NCBI RefSeq assembly: GCF_015356825.1
Contig: NZ_JAACYW010000066.1
Location: 1 to 44,920, forward strand
Source: Catenulispora rubra
GTDB lineage: Bacteria > Actinomycetota > Actinomycetes > Streptomycetales > Catenulisporaceae
DNA length: 44,920 nt
Reading direction: 5' to 3'
The stretch's first letter is position 1, and the number at the start of each line of letters is the position of its first letter. A model generated the notes under the pieces. That model searched no databases and was not told where the DNA came from. It saw nothing but the letters and a program-made list of their open reading frames with translations. Shown here one piece after another: positions 1 through 8,568 of the stretch. A program made the position numbers and the translations under genes.

Positions 1-3000
1 GAAGGCGTCCGGGCCCTCCACGATGTCGACCACCGCCTCGTCCACCACCACGGCGGGGCCGTCGTAGACGACGGTCGGCTGGTCCGCCACCGGCTGGAAC
101 ACCAGCGACGGCTCCTCCACGACCGCGACGGGCTCCTCGACCACCACGACGTCACTGGTCCCGGTGTTCAGTAGCCGCTCCCCCTCGCGCGTCTCCACGA
201 CGATGTCCTCCTCAGCCCGCACGACCCCCTCGCCGAGAACGGCGCCGTCGGGCCCGCGCAGGATGAAGCTCTCGCCCTCGGCGAAGCCCATGGAGCGCGC
301 CATCGCCTGAAGCTCCGCGTCGTGCTCCGCAGCGGTCCGCGCGGCCAGGACGTCGGAGACCTCGACATGCGCGGCGGCGGCCAGAGCCTCGGCCTCGCGC
401 TGCGCGGCCGCGAACGCCTCGATACCGCCACGGTCCTCGGGCACGCGCTGCAACGGCACGCCGATACCGACGGGAGGCAGCGGCTCGCCGGCGACGGCGG
501 CTGCGCGGCGGTCGGCCCGGGCGCGGCGCTCTTCGAAGGAGAGGGTTTCCACCTGCTGGACGCTGTCGGCGAGATCAGGCTGGGGCTCCGGCTCGACAGG
601 GGCAACAGCATCGGGCTGGGGCGCGCGGGTGTACGGCTGGTCGGTGGCAGCATGCTGCGACGCGGCATCGGCCTGGAGGGCACTTGCGGCTTGCTGCTCG
701 GCGGGCATGGCCGCCGGCGTCGCCGCGCGGTTGGCATCCAGGGGCGCCGGATATGAGCCGGGTCCTGCCATATCGGCCTGCGCGGGCGCCGAGCTGTTGC
801 TACCTGGGGCCGACGCAAACGGGTTGAATGGTGCATCAGTCTGCTGCTCGCCGGCGACTTCGGTGCCGCCGAAAGCGGCATGCGAGCCGGCCCCAGTCTG
901 TGCGCCAGGCAAGTCCTGCTCAACCGGAGCTGCCGCGAACGGGCCGGCCGCCCTTATATCAGCCTGCTGCTCGCCGGCCACGCCGTTGAAGCCATACGGT
1001 GCCGCCGAACCGCCTTCGGCCGCGTGTGCACCGCGAAGGTCCTGCTGCTCGGCCGGCGCAGCCTCGACCACCGCCGCCTCAGCCGCCGCATTTTCCGCAG
1101 CCGCAGCGGCCGCAGCAGCCTCCGCCTCATCCGCACGGTTCGCCGCGGCCACCAGCTCCGCCAGCAGCGCGGCCTCCTCGGCCGCCGCCGCCTCGTTCGC
1201 GGCGGCGAGTGCCGCTTCCTCGTCGCCCGCTTCGGCCGCGGCCACGGCCTGGGCCGCGAGCGCCACCGCCTTGTCGTCCACGAATTCCGCGGCCGCGTCG
1301 GCGATTTCGGCCGCCAGCTCCGGGGCGCCTTCCTCGGTCGCATCCTCGGTCGCGTAGTCGGCCGCATCCTCGGCTTCGGCTTCGGCTTCGGCTTCCATCA
1401 CCTCGGCGGCCGGCTCACCGCCATCGACCGCCTCGACCTCGGCATCAGCCTCAGTCGCGGCGTCAGGCTCGGCCTCAACCGCAACCGCAACCGCCCCGCC
1501 GACGATCACCTCCGCCCCCAGCGCCCGCCGCACGTCCTCCGCCGCGGCCTCCAGCACCGCGCGCGCCAGCGCCCGCAGCGCGTTCTCGTCCGCCGCGTGC
1601 AGTGCGGCCAGGACTTGGGCTTCGGCCGAGGCGACCGCCGTGTCGAGGACGCCGCCGGCGTTCAGGACCTCGGCGAGTTCGGAGTCGATCGACTCCGACA
1701 CGATCGCCTGCGCCATCGCCTGGGCCGTGGCCGCCTGCGTCAGGGCGGAGGCCGAGGCGAGCGCGTCGGCCGCGGCGGCGTCCGCGAGGACCGCCTCGAC
1801 CGTGGCCATCGTGTCCGGCTCGGATTCCGTCTCCGGGGTGGCGGCCGCGGCGGCTGCTTCGGCGAAGGCCTCCTCGACCGCCGCTTCCACCGCCGCCTCT
1901 GCCGCGGCCTGGCCGACGGCGCCCGCCGCCTGGGCCATCAGCTCGGCTTCGGCGTGCACCACGCCGCCGACGATGCCGGCGATGGCGTCGGCCTCGTGCC
2001 GGCGGGCGCGTTCGGCCTCCTCGACGCCGGCCTGCGCGACCGCGTCGCGCTTGTCGGCCGGGACGCGGTCGCCGAGGGCGCCGAACAGGGCCTTGTCCGC
2101 GGCCAGCGCCATGGTGGCGACGTCCCAGTTCTCCGGGACGGTGGCCAGCAGCGGGTTGTCGCTGAGGTCGAGCTCCTTAAGCGTCAGCTTCTGCCAGTTG
2201 CTCGCCGGCAGGTCCGAGAGCCGGTTGCCGCGCAGGACCAGCGACTCCAGCTTCGGCAGGTCGCACACCGAGCGCGGCACCCACGTCAGCTGGTTCTCGG
2301 CGACGTCCAGTTTGCGCAACGACTCCAGCCCGCCGAGCGCCCGCGGCAGCGACGACAGCTCGTTGTCCGCCAGGTCCAGGTTCACCAGGTTGCGCAGCAG
2401 GCCCAGCGTCCGGGGCACCCACGCCAGCTGGTTCGAGGCCAGGTTCAGCGTCGTCAGCGCGCCGAGGCCGGACAGCTGGAAGGGCAGCTCCCGCAGGTTG
2501 TTGCCGACCAGGTCCAAGGTCTCCAGGCGGTGCAGCCCGCCGAGTCCGGCCGGCAGCGTCTCCAGGTCGCAGTACGCCAGCGACAGCCACGTCAGCCGCT
2601 TCAGCGCGCCGACGGAAGCCGGCAGCGACGTCAACGGGTTCTGCGCCAGGTTCAGGGTGTCCAGGTTCGCCAGGCCGTCGAAGCTGTCCGGCAGATCGCG
2701 CAGGCTGTTGCGGGAGACGTCCAGCGACGTCAGCACCCGCAGCGCCCCTAGCGACGGCGGCAGCTCGGTGAGCCGGTTGTACGTCAGGCTCAGCTTGTCC
2801 AGCGACGCCAGCCGTCCGATCGCCTCCGGGACGTGGGTCAGCCAGTTGTCGGCCAGGTTCAGGTCGGTCAGCCGGCTCAGGTCCGCCACCGAGGCCGGCA
2901 GCTCCTCCAGGTGGTTGCCGCTGAGCGCGAGCGTCTGCAGTTCGCTGAGGTTGCCGATGGACGCCGGCAGCGTCTGCAGCTGGTTCTTCTGCAGGTACAG

Positions 3001-3702
3001 CTTGGTCAGCGAGGCCATGTCCCCGATCGACGTCGGCAGCTTGCGCAGCCGGTTGCCGGTCAGGCTCAGCTCCTGCAGCCGGATCAGGGCCCCGATGCTC
3101 GGCGGCAGCTCGGTCAGCACGTTGTCGTCGGCGGACAGGGTCACCAGGGTCTGGGTGTCGCCGATCCAGTCCGGCAGCTCGGTGAGCCGGTTGCCGTCCA
3201 CGACCAGCGAGCGCAGGCTCGGCGCGCCCAGCGAGTTCGGCAGCCCGGGAAGCTGGTTCTTCTGCAGGTACAGGTGCGTGAGGTTGGTCAGCCGGCCGAT
3301 CACGTCGGGCAGGTCCGCGAACGCGTTCTCGTCGAGCCACAGGCTGACCAGCCGCTCCAGCTGGCCGAAGTCGTCAGGGAGCGTGGACAGGCCGTTGCCG
3401 GTCAGGCTCAGCTCGACCAGGCCGATCAGCAGGGAGGTCTGCGGCGGCAGCTCCTCGCACTCGTTGTTGTCCAGCCACAGCCGACGCAGCCCCGACAGTT
3501 CGCCGAGCGTCTCGGGCAGCGCCCGGAGCCGGTTGCCCGACAGGTTCAGGAAGGTGACCGGCGCGAGCTCGGGCAGGCGGCCGAACTCCGCGGGCAGCCC
3601 GGTCAGACCCAGATTGGACAGGTCCAGGCCGACCTCACCGTTGTCCTCGGTGGTGAGACGGTCACTGATGAGCCTTCTGATGTGGTCGATGTCCGGATTC
3701 AC
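1..3702 (-). CDS. Giant leucine-rich-repeat protein with Ala/Glu-rich tail (3' end outside window)
   Basis: The frame is open from GTG 3702 to the window edge, giving at least 1234 residues with no stop. After a short N-terminus, residues ~20-520 form 22 consecutive 23-residue leucine-rich repeats of the LxxLxLxxNxLxxLPxxLGxL type. Residues ~525-880 are very rich in Ala and Glu and look helical. Residues ~884-966 carry an imperfect internal duplication, and the rest is Pro/Ala/Val-rich and acidic. No signal peptide or membrane segment is visible, so it is probably cytoplasmic. LRR solenoids normally bind other proteins; partner and function are unknown. I chose GTG 3702 because an AGGGGG ribosome site lies 7 nt upstream; in-frame ATGs at 3735 and 3741 are alternatives. 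It is divergent from the kinase-fold gene at 3818. I see no kinase, GTPase (Roc/COR) or nuclease domain in the visible part, but a C-terminal domain could lie outside. Confidence 0.85.
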   Translation of the reverse strand, partial: MNPDIDHIRRLISDRLTTEDNGEVGLDLSNLGLTGLPAEFGRLPELAPVTFLNLSGNRLRALPETLGELSGLRRLWLDNNECEELPPQTSLLIGLVELSLTGNGLSTLPDDFGQLERLVSLWLDENAFADLPDVIGRLTNLTHLYLQKNQLPGLPNSLGAPSLRSLVVDGNRLTELPDWIGDTQTLVTLSADDNVLTELPPSIGALIRLQELSLTGNRLRKLPTSIGDMASLTKLYLQKNQLQTLPASIGNLSELQTLALSGNHLEELPASVADLSRLTDLNLADNWLTHVPEAIGRLASLDKLSLTYNRLTELPPSLGALRVLTSLDVSRNSLRDLPDSFDGLANLDTLNLAQNPLTSLPASVGALKRLTWLSLAYCDLETLPAGLGGLHRLETLDLVGNNLRELPFQLSGLGALTTLNLASNQLAWVPRTLGLLRNLVNLDLADNELSSLPRALGGLESLRKLDVAENQLTWVPRSVCDLPKLESLVLRGNRLSDLPASNWQKLTLKELDLSDNPLLATVPENWDVATMALAADKALFGALGDRVPADKRDAVAQAGVEEAERARRHEADAIAGIVGGVVHAEAELMAQAAGAVGQAAAEAAVEAAVEEAFAEAAAAAATPETESEPDTMATVEAVLADAAAADALASASALTQAATAQAMAQAIVSESIDSELAEVLNAGGVLDTAVASAEAQVLAALHAADENALRALARAVLEAAAEDVRRALGAEVIVGGAVAVAVEAEPDAATEADAEVEAVDGGEPAAEVMEAEAEAEAEDAADYATEDATEEGAPELAAEIADAAAEFVDDKAVALAAQAVAAAEAGDEEAALAAANEAAAAEEAALLAELVAAANRADEAEAAAAAAAAENAAAEAAVVEAAPAEQQDLRGAHAAEGGSAAPYGFNGVAGEQQADIRAAGPFAAAPVEQDLPGAQTGAGSHAAFGGTEVAGEQQTDAPFNPFASAPGSNSSAPAQADMAGPGSYPAPLDANRAATPAAMPAEQQAASALQADAASQHAATDQPYTRAPQPDAVAPVEPEPQPDLADSVQQVETLSFEERRARADRRAAAVAGEPLPPVGIGVPLQRVPEDRGGIEAFAAAQREAEALAAAAHVEVSDVLAARTAAEHDAELQAMARSMGFAEGESFILRGPDGAVLGEGVVRAEEDIVVETREGERLLNTGTSDVVVVEEPVAVVEEPSLVFQPVADQPTVVYDGPAVVVDEAVVDIVEGPDAF
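797..1054 (-). repeat. Tandem imperfect duplication in LRR-protein tail
   Basis: Two adjacent copies of a ~40-residue segment, about residues 884-926 and 927-966 of the LRR protein. Both start EQ(Q)DL and contain VAGEQQ, followed by a PFA(A/S)AP motif. The segment is low-complexity Gly/Ala/Gln/Pro sequence and probably a flexible linker. Confidence 0.6.
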
Positions 3703-3804
3703 AGTCCGTCCCCCTGCGTCGTTCTGAAGTGGCATCCGCATTGCGATCGGCGATCACAGACTGCCATCCCCGACAGGTGTATGTCGCATTGACGCTACCT
3801 TGCT

Positions 3805-3810
3805 TATAGT
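3805..3810 (+). promoter_or_regulatory. Candidate -10 box (TATAGT) for a leaderless transcript
   Basis: TATAGT ends 7 nt before GTG 3818 and there is no ribosome site, so transcription would start at or next to the start codon. TTGACG at 3789-3794 is too close to act as its -35. Confidence 0.45.
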
Positions 3811-3817
3811 CCGCGCC

Positions 3818-4966
3818 GTGAGCGAACCGAAGAGGAACGCCGAAGCAGCACCGGACGCCACCCGCCCCCGGACCAGCACTCGCGACCCCGAAGCGCTGCG
3901 GGCCGCCCTCGAACCCTGGCTGGCCAGCCGGACCGGCGGCACCGATGTCCGGATATCCGATGTCCGAACACCCCAAACCAACGGGATGTCCTCGGAGACG
4001 TTGTTGTTCGACGCCCGATGGACAGACCCTGACAACCAAGCGCAGTTAAACCAATGCGTGGCGCGACTCGCGCCGTCTGCCGACGCTATGCCCATCTTCC
4101 CGGAATACCGGATGTGGGATCAGTTCACTGTCATGGCGTTGGTCGGCGAACGCACGGCCGTCCCGGTCCCGCGCACACTTTGGTACGAATCCGACCCGGA
4201 AATCCTCGGTGCGGAGTTCTTCGTCATGGAGCGCGTCGAGGGCCTGGTGCCACCGGACATCCTGCCCTACACGTTCGGCGACAACTGGCTCTCGCAGGCC
4301 ACCGACGGCCAACGCCGGCGTCTCCAGGACGCCACAGTCGCCACCCTCGCGCGCATCCACGCCATCCCCGCGACGGCTGAGGAAGTCACCTTTCTGGGCG
4401 ACCTCGGCGCCGACGGCGACACGGCGCTGCGCGCGCACGTCGACGGCTGGCGCTCCTATTACACGTGGGCCCACGGCGACCACCCGATCCCCGTCCTGGA
4501 GAAGACGTTCGCCTGGCTGGACGCGCACTGGCCGGCCTCGATCGACGCCCCGGTCCTGAGTTGGGGCGACGCCCGCATCGGCAACATCATGTACCGGGAC
4601 TTCGCCCCGGTCGCGGTCCTGGACTGGGAGATGGCCGGGATAGCGCCGCGCGAGGTGGACCTCGGCTGGCTGGTCTTCCTGCACCGCTTCTTCCAGGACC
4701 TCGCAGAGTTCTTCGAGCTGCCGGGCCTGCCGGGCTTCCTGGCGTTCGGCGACGTCGCCGCCGAGTACACCGCGCTGACCGGATACCGGGTCCGCGATCA
4801 GGAGTTCTACGAGGTCTACGCGGCGCTGCGGCACGGGATCGTGATGGGGCGGGTGAACCAGCGCCGCATCCGGTTCGGGGAGCAGGAAGCTCCCGACGAA
4901 CCGGATGGGCTGGTGAACCACGCGGCCACCCTCGAGCGCATGATCGAGGAGGGTTACTCGTCCTGA
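3818..4966 (+). CDS. Aminoglycoside phosphotransferase-fold kinase (ACAD10/11 N-domain-like)
   Basis: 382 residues with the APH/choline-kinase fold. The catalytic loop reads SWGDARIGN, with Asp251 as the likely base. It is followed by the metal-binding AVLDWEMAG segment (Asp269) and the typical VDLGW continuation. This matches the family related to the N-terminal domain of acyl-CoA dehydrogenase 10/11, where known members phosphorylate hydroxyacyl compounds; many bacterial members have no known substrate. A role in antibiotic resistance should not be assumed. The frame also opens at TTG 3800, but GTG 3818 fits the TATAGT box seven bases upstream and gives a normal N-terminus. It converges with the DUF4389 gene, the two coding ends overlapping by 13 bp. 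Family certain, substrate unknown. Confidence 0.88.
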   Translation: MSEPKRNAEAAPDATRPRTSTRDPEALRAALEPWLASRTGGTDVRISDVRTPQTNGMSSETLLFDARWTDPDNQAQLNQCVARLAPSADAMPIFPEYRMWDQFTVMALVGERTAVPVPRTLWYESDPEILGAEFFVMERVEGLVPPDILPYTFGDNWLSQATDGQRRRLQDATVATLARIHAIPATAEEVTFLGDLGADGDTALRAHVDGWRSYYTWAHGDHPIPVLEKTFAWLDAHWPASIDAPVLSWGDARIGNIMYRDFAPVAVLDWEMAGIAPREVDLGWLVFLHRFFQDLAEFFELPGLPGFLAFGDVAAEYTALTGYRVRDQEFYEVYAALRHGIVMGRVNQRRIRFGEQEAPDEPDGLVNHAATLERMIEEGYSS

Positions 4967-5355
4967 AGGGAGAACGGCGGGTAGGCGTCGTGCTGCAGGT
5001 ACATGTAGCTCACCACGCGCGTCTGCCAGCGGATCACGCCGGTGGTGAAGTCCCACATCCCGCGCGGGTAGCGGCCGGTGAACAGGATCGCGAACCACGC
5101 GATGAAGGACACGATGCCCAGGCACGCGAACAGGATGTACAGCACGATCAGGTGCGGGATGACCAGCAGCCACTTCACGAAGATGAGCCCGCGGCTCAGC
5201 TTCTCCGGGTACTGGAACTGCACTCGCACCGGGTAGCCGGCAGCCTGCGGCGGCTGGCCGTAGGGGTTCGGCCCGGGGCCGGGACCCACAGGTCCGCCGG
5301 GGCCGTACCCCGGGCCGCCCTGACCGTAACCGGGTCCGTACTGATCTGAAGACAT
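4954..5355 (-). CDS. DUF4389 small membrane protein
   Basis: 133 residues. The first ~45 are a Gly/Pro/Tyr/Gln-rich disordered tract. Then comes the DUF4389 core: a short beta-like segment (PVRVQFQYPEKLSR), two closely spaced hydrophobic segments (about residues 60-95) and the conserved FTGRYPRGMWDF motif, ending in a short cytoplasmic tail. The domain is common in actinobacterial membrane proteins, often next to regulators of unknown function; the biochemical role is not known. The start is ATG 5355, with GGAGGGG 6-7 nt upstream. A possible -10 (TACGCT) lies on the minus strand near 5380-5388. It follows the channel-like gene on the same strand with a 133-nt gap, and its 3' end overlaps the kinase gene by 13 bp. 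Confidence 0.85.
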   Translation of the reverse strand: MSSDQYGPGYGQGGPGYGPGGPVGPGPGPNPYGQPPQAAGYPVRVQFQYPEKLSRGLIFVKWLLVIPHLIVLYILFACLGIVSFIAWFAILFTGRYPRGMWDFTTGVIRWQTRVVSYMYLQHDAYPPFSLQDE

Positions 5356-5488
5356 GTGATCCCCTCCGAAAGTCGACTGAGTAGCGTAGGGAACCTACTG
5401 TGTGATCATGGCCTGCGGATAGGGAATCCATTAGGTGGAAGACCTCGATCATCAGCAGTCTTCACCGCGATCATCTCCCCGTAAACCG

Positions 5489-6604
5489 TCAACCCCGTAC
5501 CTCGTCGGCGACCTTCTGCGGCTTCCCGGGCTGCCGGTCCACCGGGGTGATCACGTCGATCTGGGCCTCCGAGCTGCGCCGGGGGCCCGACCAACGGGCC
5601 GGGACGGCGTCGATCCGGTAGGCCAGCGCATAGGCGACCGCTTCGTAATTCACCCGCCATCCCTGGAAATGCGGCCAGGCCTCATCGGGCGTGCGTTCGA
5701 ACTCGTATCCCTGAGCCCGCATCCGTTGGACGCCGTAAAGGAACTCCTCCTTGGTGAGCACGATCGGATCGTCCGGAGAAGGGTCCGGGTTATAGGGAAC
5801 GCGTTCCGTACGCGCGATCTCCCGCAGAGTCACATATCCGCTCCGCAACGCCATCCGGATCTCCCCGACGTTCTGCGACGGATTGAACGACACATGAAGC
5901 GCGGCGGCGTCCAGGACGGCCAATAGGGCGATGAGCCAGTTGCGCTGGGCACGCGGGGAACGGAAATAGATGAGAACCGGATAGCTTGTGTGGCTCTCCG
6001 AGACGTCGGCCGTCCACCGCTCCCACCCCCGGTAGAGGTCGGGGAGCTGGTCGTTCAGATTGACCATCGCGTAGCGGGCCAGGATCTCCGGGCCCCAGGC
6101 CGGTCCCCCGGCGCGCGCCTCCAGCATCGTCACCTCGGTCTCGCGCCGGGCGTAGGCGGCGTAGAGCGCCGGCAGGTACCCGACCAGCAGGCCGATGGAG
6201 ACCGGTCCGGTGACCGCGGCGCAGAAGTCGACGGCGTTCAGCCGGGACTTGTCGGCCGAGGCGAAGCCCAGGGTGAACAGCGAGGAGCCAGCCTCGCGGA
6301 TCGAGGCCCGCAGGTCCAGGGCGCCCAGCGAGAAGTTGAGCATGGAGTAGCCGGCCAGGAAGGACCCGAGCCAGCCCACCAGCTTGGCGACCACCGACAG
6401 CGGCCCGGCGTAGGCCAGGATCCGGTCCTTGGTCTCGTACCGCTCGAAGCGGTTGGCGAGGAACTGGAACGACACGTACACGGCGCGCCCCAGCATGTTC
6501 GACATCCCGGGGCGGAAGACGCGCGGGACCACCAGGGTCCGCACCTCCGACATGAACGTGCCCAGCACGATCAGACCCCCGGCCACGCCCCAGATCGTCC
6601 GCAC
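5489..6604 (-). CDS. Integral membrane protein resembling a two-helix ion channel
   Basis: 371 residues. Hydrophobic segments lie near residues 3-27, 63-95 and 125-152, with a large soluble C-terminal half. Between the second and third segments is a re-entrant-like stretch, SSLFTLGFAS (107-116), in the place where two-TM potassium channels carry the TVGYGD filter. The flanking layout (helix, pore-like loop, helix ending YARRE) resembles the Ion_trans_2 fold, but the filter itself is not canonical. The C-terminal half includes a conserved-looking region, WERWTADVSESHTSYP. GTG 6604 is chosen because GGAG lies 8 nt upstream and no good start occurs earlier; the open frame extending to 7531 is antisense to the oxidoreductase gene. 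It is divergent from that oxidoreductase. A channel or sensor function is an inference. Confidence 0.75.
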   Translation of the reverse strand: MRTIWGVAGGLIVLGTFMSEVRTLVVPRVFRPGMSNMLGRAVYVSFQFLANRFERYETKDRILAYAGPLSVVAKLVGWLGSFLAGYSMLNFSLGALDLRASIREAGSSLFTLGFASADKSRLNAVDFCAAVTGPVSIGLLVGYLPALYAAYARRETEVTMLEARAGGPAWGPEILARYAMVNLNDQLPDLYRGWERWTADVSESHTSYPVLIYFRSPRAQRNWLIALLAVLDAAALHVSFNPSQNVGEIRMALRSGYVTLREIARTERVPYNPDPSPDDPIVLTKEEFLYGVQRMRAQGYEFERTPDEAWPHFQGWRVNYEAVAYALAYRIDAVPARWSGPRRSSEAQIDVITPVDRQPGKPQKVADEVRG

Positions 6605-6678
6605 AGCGCCAGCTCCGTTGATCGTCGATACTGCGTTTGAACCGCGGCCTGCCCTGCTCCTTCCTGGGGTGATCGTAA

Positions 6679-6684
6679 TAGGCT
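6679..6684 (+). promoter_or_regulatory. Candidate -10 box (TAGGCT), leaderless type
   Basis: TAGGCT ends 7 nt before ATG 6692. A GGAGG lies only one base from the ATG, too close to serve as a normal ribosome site, which favours a leaderless transcript. Confidence 0.4.
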
Positions 6685-6691
6685 CGGAGGC

Positions 6692-7603
6692 ATGTTGCGT
6701 CTCGGCGTCTGCGTCCTGCCCGACCGTCCCTTCCGTGAGGCCGCCGCACGCTGGCGCCGGGCCGAGGAACTCGGCTTCGAACACGCGTGGACGTACGACC
6801 ACATCACCTTCAGCGGCATCCCCGACGGCCCCTGGTACGACGCGGTCACCACGCTGGCCTCGGCGGCCGCGGTGACCGAACGGATCAAGCTTGGAACGCT
6901 GGTCGCGTCCGCGAACTACCGCCATCCAGTCCCGTTCGCCCAGGAGATCATGTCGCTGGACGACGCCTCGCAGGGCCGCTTCGTCCTCGGCTACGGGGCC
7001 GGCTCCTTCGGCCCGGACGCCAAGGTGCTCGGCTACGGCCCGGAGGGCGCGGGCTGGTCGGCCAAGGAGCGCGGCGAGCGCTACCGGGAGTCGGTGGAGA
7101 TCCTGGACCTGCTGCTGCGCGGGGGTGCCGAGGGCCGGACGCGCAGCACCTACCGCGGTACGTACTACGACGCGGTCGACGCCCGGATGGAACCGGGCTG
7201 CGTGCAGCAGCCGCGGGTGCCGTTCGGTCTGGCCGCGACCGGGCCGCTGGGCCTGCGCACCGTCGTGAAGCACGCGCAGATGTGGATCGCCGACGACACG
7301 CTCGCCGGCCGCGACGGGGAGGGCCCGACCGCGGCCGACACCTGGGCCGCGCTGGAGAAGGTGAGCAGGAAGCTCGACGACGTCTGCGAGAAGGAGGGCC
7401 GCGACCCGGCCTCGCTGCCGCGGCTGCTGCTGACCGGGCTCTCGCCGTTGCGGACCATGGAGTCCAAGGCCCGGTTCGACGACGTGGCCGGGCGGGTGGA
7501 AGCGCTCGGCTTCACCGATTTCGTGGTCCACTATCCGCGGGAATCAGGGGCTTACGCCACCCCCGCGCACGTCCTTGACGAGATCGCGCCCGCCAACGCC
7601 TGA
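6692..7603 (+). CDS. LLM-class flavin/F420-dependent oxidoreductase
   Basis: 303 residues with the luciferase-like monooxygenase TIM-barrel signature. The N-terminus is LRLGVCVLPDRPFREAAA; then come the WTYDHITF segment, the IKLGTLV strand followed by YRHPVPFAQEIMSLDD, and a GRFVLGYGAGSF loop near residue 100. In actinobacteria this group mostly uses coenzyme F420 or FMN to reduce or oxidise small organic substrates; the exact cofactor and substrate cannot be told from sequence. The start ATG is preceded by a TAGGCT box at leaderless spacing. It is followed by the arylamine N-acetyltransferase gene on the same strand after 23 nt, but that gene has its own possible -10, so an operon is not certain. 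Confidence 0.9.
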   Translation: MLRLGVCVLPDRPFREAAARWRRAEELGFEHAWTYDHITFSGIPDGPWYDAVTTLASAAAVTERIKLGTLVASANYRHPVPFAQEIMSLDDASQGRFVLGYGAGSFGPDAKVLGYGPEGAGWSAKERGERYRESVEILDLLLRGGAEGRTRSTYRGTYYDAVDARMEPGCVQQPRVPFGLAATGPLGLRTVVKHAQMWIADDTLAGRDGEGPTAADTWAALEKVSRKLDDVCEKEGRDPASLPRLLLTGLSPLRTMESKARFDDVAGRVEALGFTDFVVHYPRESGAYATPAHVLDEIAPANA

Positions 7604-7626
7604 CGACTGCTTTACCCTATGTCACC

Positions 7627-8493
7627 ATGGCGAACATAGACGTCCAGGGGTATCTTCGCCGCCTGGGCACGGAGCATCCCGGAAAGCCCACGATCGAGGG
7701 GCTCTTCGCGCTGCACCGCGCGCACGTGGAACGTGTCGCGTACACCTCCTTGCAGCTCCATCTCGGCCAGCGCACGACGCCGGACCCGTACGACTCCGCG
7801 GCCCGCATCGTGGCCGGCGAGTCCGGGTACTGCTACCACCTCAACGGCGCGTTCGGCGCGCTGCTCGAAACGCTGGGCTATGACGTGACGACGCACCGCG
7901 GCCGGGTCTGGCGCGCGGCGCCGGAGGGCCGCGGGCTCGGGCCGATCACCGACGAACCGAACCACGTGGTGCTTCTCGTGGAGGCCGAGAGCACGCTCTA
8001 CTACTGCGACGCCGGACTCGGCGACGGGCTGCACGAGCCGGTGCTGTGCGTGCCCGGCGAGACGACGCAGGGCCCGTACACGTACAAGCTGGAGCGGACC
8101 CGGTTCGAGAACGGCGCGTCCGGCTGGAGCTTCACCCACGACCCGAAGGCGGACTCGTTCACCGGCATGGTGTTCGAGGAGCGGATCGCGTCGCCGTCGG
8201 ACTTCCTGGCCCGGCACGAGTGGATGGAGACGAACCCGGAGTCCGGGTTCGTGAAGAACCTCGACGTGTACCGGCGCGACGCCACCGGCGTGGACCACCT
8301 GCGCGGCTGCGTGCTGACCCGCTCGGACGGGACCACCGTGTCCAAGCGCGAGATCACCGACTCCGAGGAGTGGTTCGACGCGCTGGCCGACGTGTTCGGA
8401 CTGCGGCTGCCGGGGGTCGGGGACGTCGCGCAGGAGCGGCTGTGGAAGCGGGTGTGGGAGCACCACGCGGCTTGGGCGGCGCGGCAGGGCTGA
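7627..8493 (+). CDS. nat: Arylamine N-acetyltransferase
   Basis: 288 residues, the usual length of prokaryotic NATs. The Cys-His-Asp triad is in place: Cys69 in ESGYCYHLN (family consensus RGGYCFELN), His113 in PNHVVLLV and Asp128 in YYCDAGLGDG. NATs move an acetyl or other acyl group from CoA to arylamines, hydrazines or related nucleophiles through the cysteine. Some homologues close amide bonds in natural-product synthesis, but no biosynthetic cluster surrounds this one. It lacks an obvious ribosome site; TACCCT at 7613-7618 lies 8 nt before the ATG and could serve a leaderless transcript. A small hairpin follows the stop. Confidence 0.92.
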   Translation: MANIDVQGYLRRLGTEHPGKPTIEGLFALHRAHVERVAYTSLQLHLGQRTTPDPYDSAARIVAGESGYCYHLNGAFGALLETLGYDVTTHRGRVWRAAPEGRGLGPITDEPNHVVLLVEAESTLYYCDAGLGDGLHEPVLCVPGETTQGPYTYKLERTRFENGASGWSFTHDPKADSFTGMVFEERIASPSDFLARHEWMETNPESGFVKNLDVYRRDATGVDHLRGCVLTRSDGTTVSKREITDSEEWFDALADVFGLRLPGVGDVAQERLWKRVWEHHAAWAARQG

Positions 8494-8520
8494 GGGTGGC
8501 TGAAGATGGCCCGAGGGCGG

Positions 8521-8539
8521 CGGCCGCTCATGGCGGCCG
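8521..8539. terminator. Short hairpin after nat
   Basis: CGGCCGC (8521-8527) pairs perfectly with GCGGCCG (8533-8539) across a 5-nt loop, 28 bp after the nat stop. There is no T-tract, so terminator activity is only likely. Confidence 0.35.
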
Positions 8540-8568
8540 GCGGCTGACGAATCGAGGGGACGGACCCG

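Noticed and set aside
880..2751. Long plus-strand open frames over the LRR gene (also 999-2165 and 1640-3727)
   Set aside because: Arg/Pro/Ser-rich antisense shadows; the minus frame has 22 regular LRR repeats and a ribosome site.
3818..4966. Aminoglycoside resistance gene
   Set aside because: The protein has the APH fold, but its motifs fit the ACAD10/11-like kinases, which are not resistance enzymes.
6605..7531. N-terminal extension of the channel-like gene to 680 residues
   Set aside because: The extension is antisense to the oxidoreductase gene and has no protein-like pattern; GTG 6604 with GGAG explains the start.
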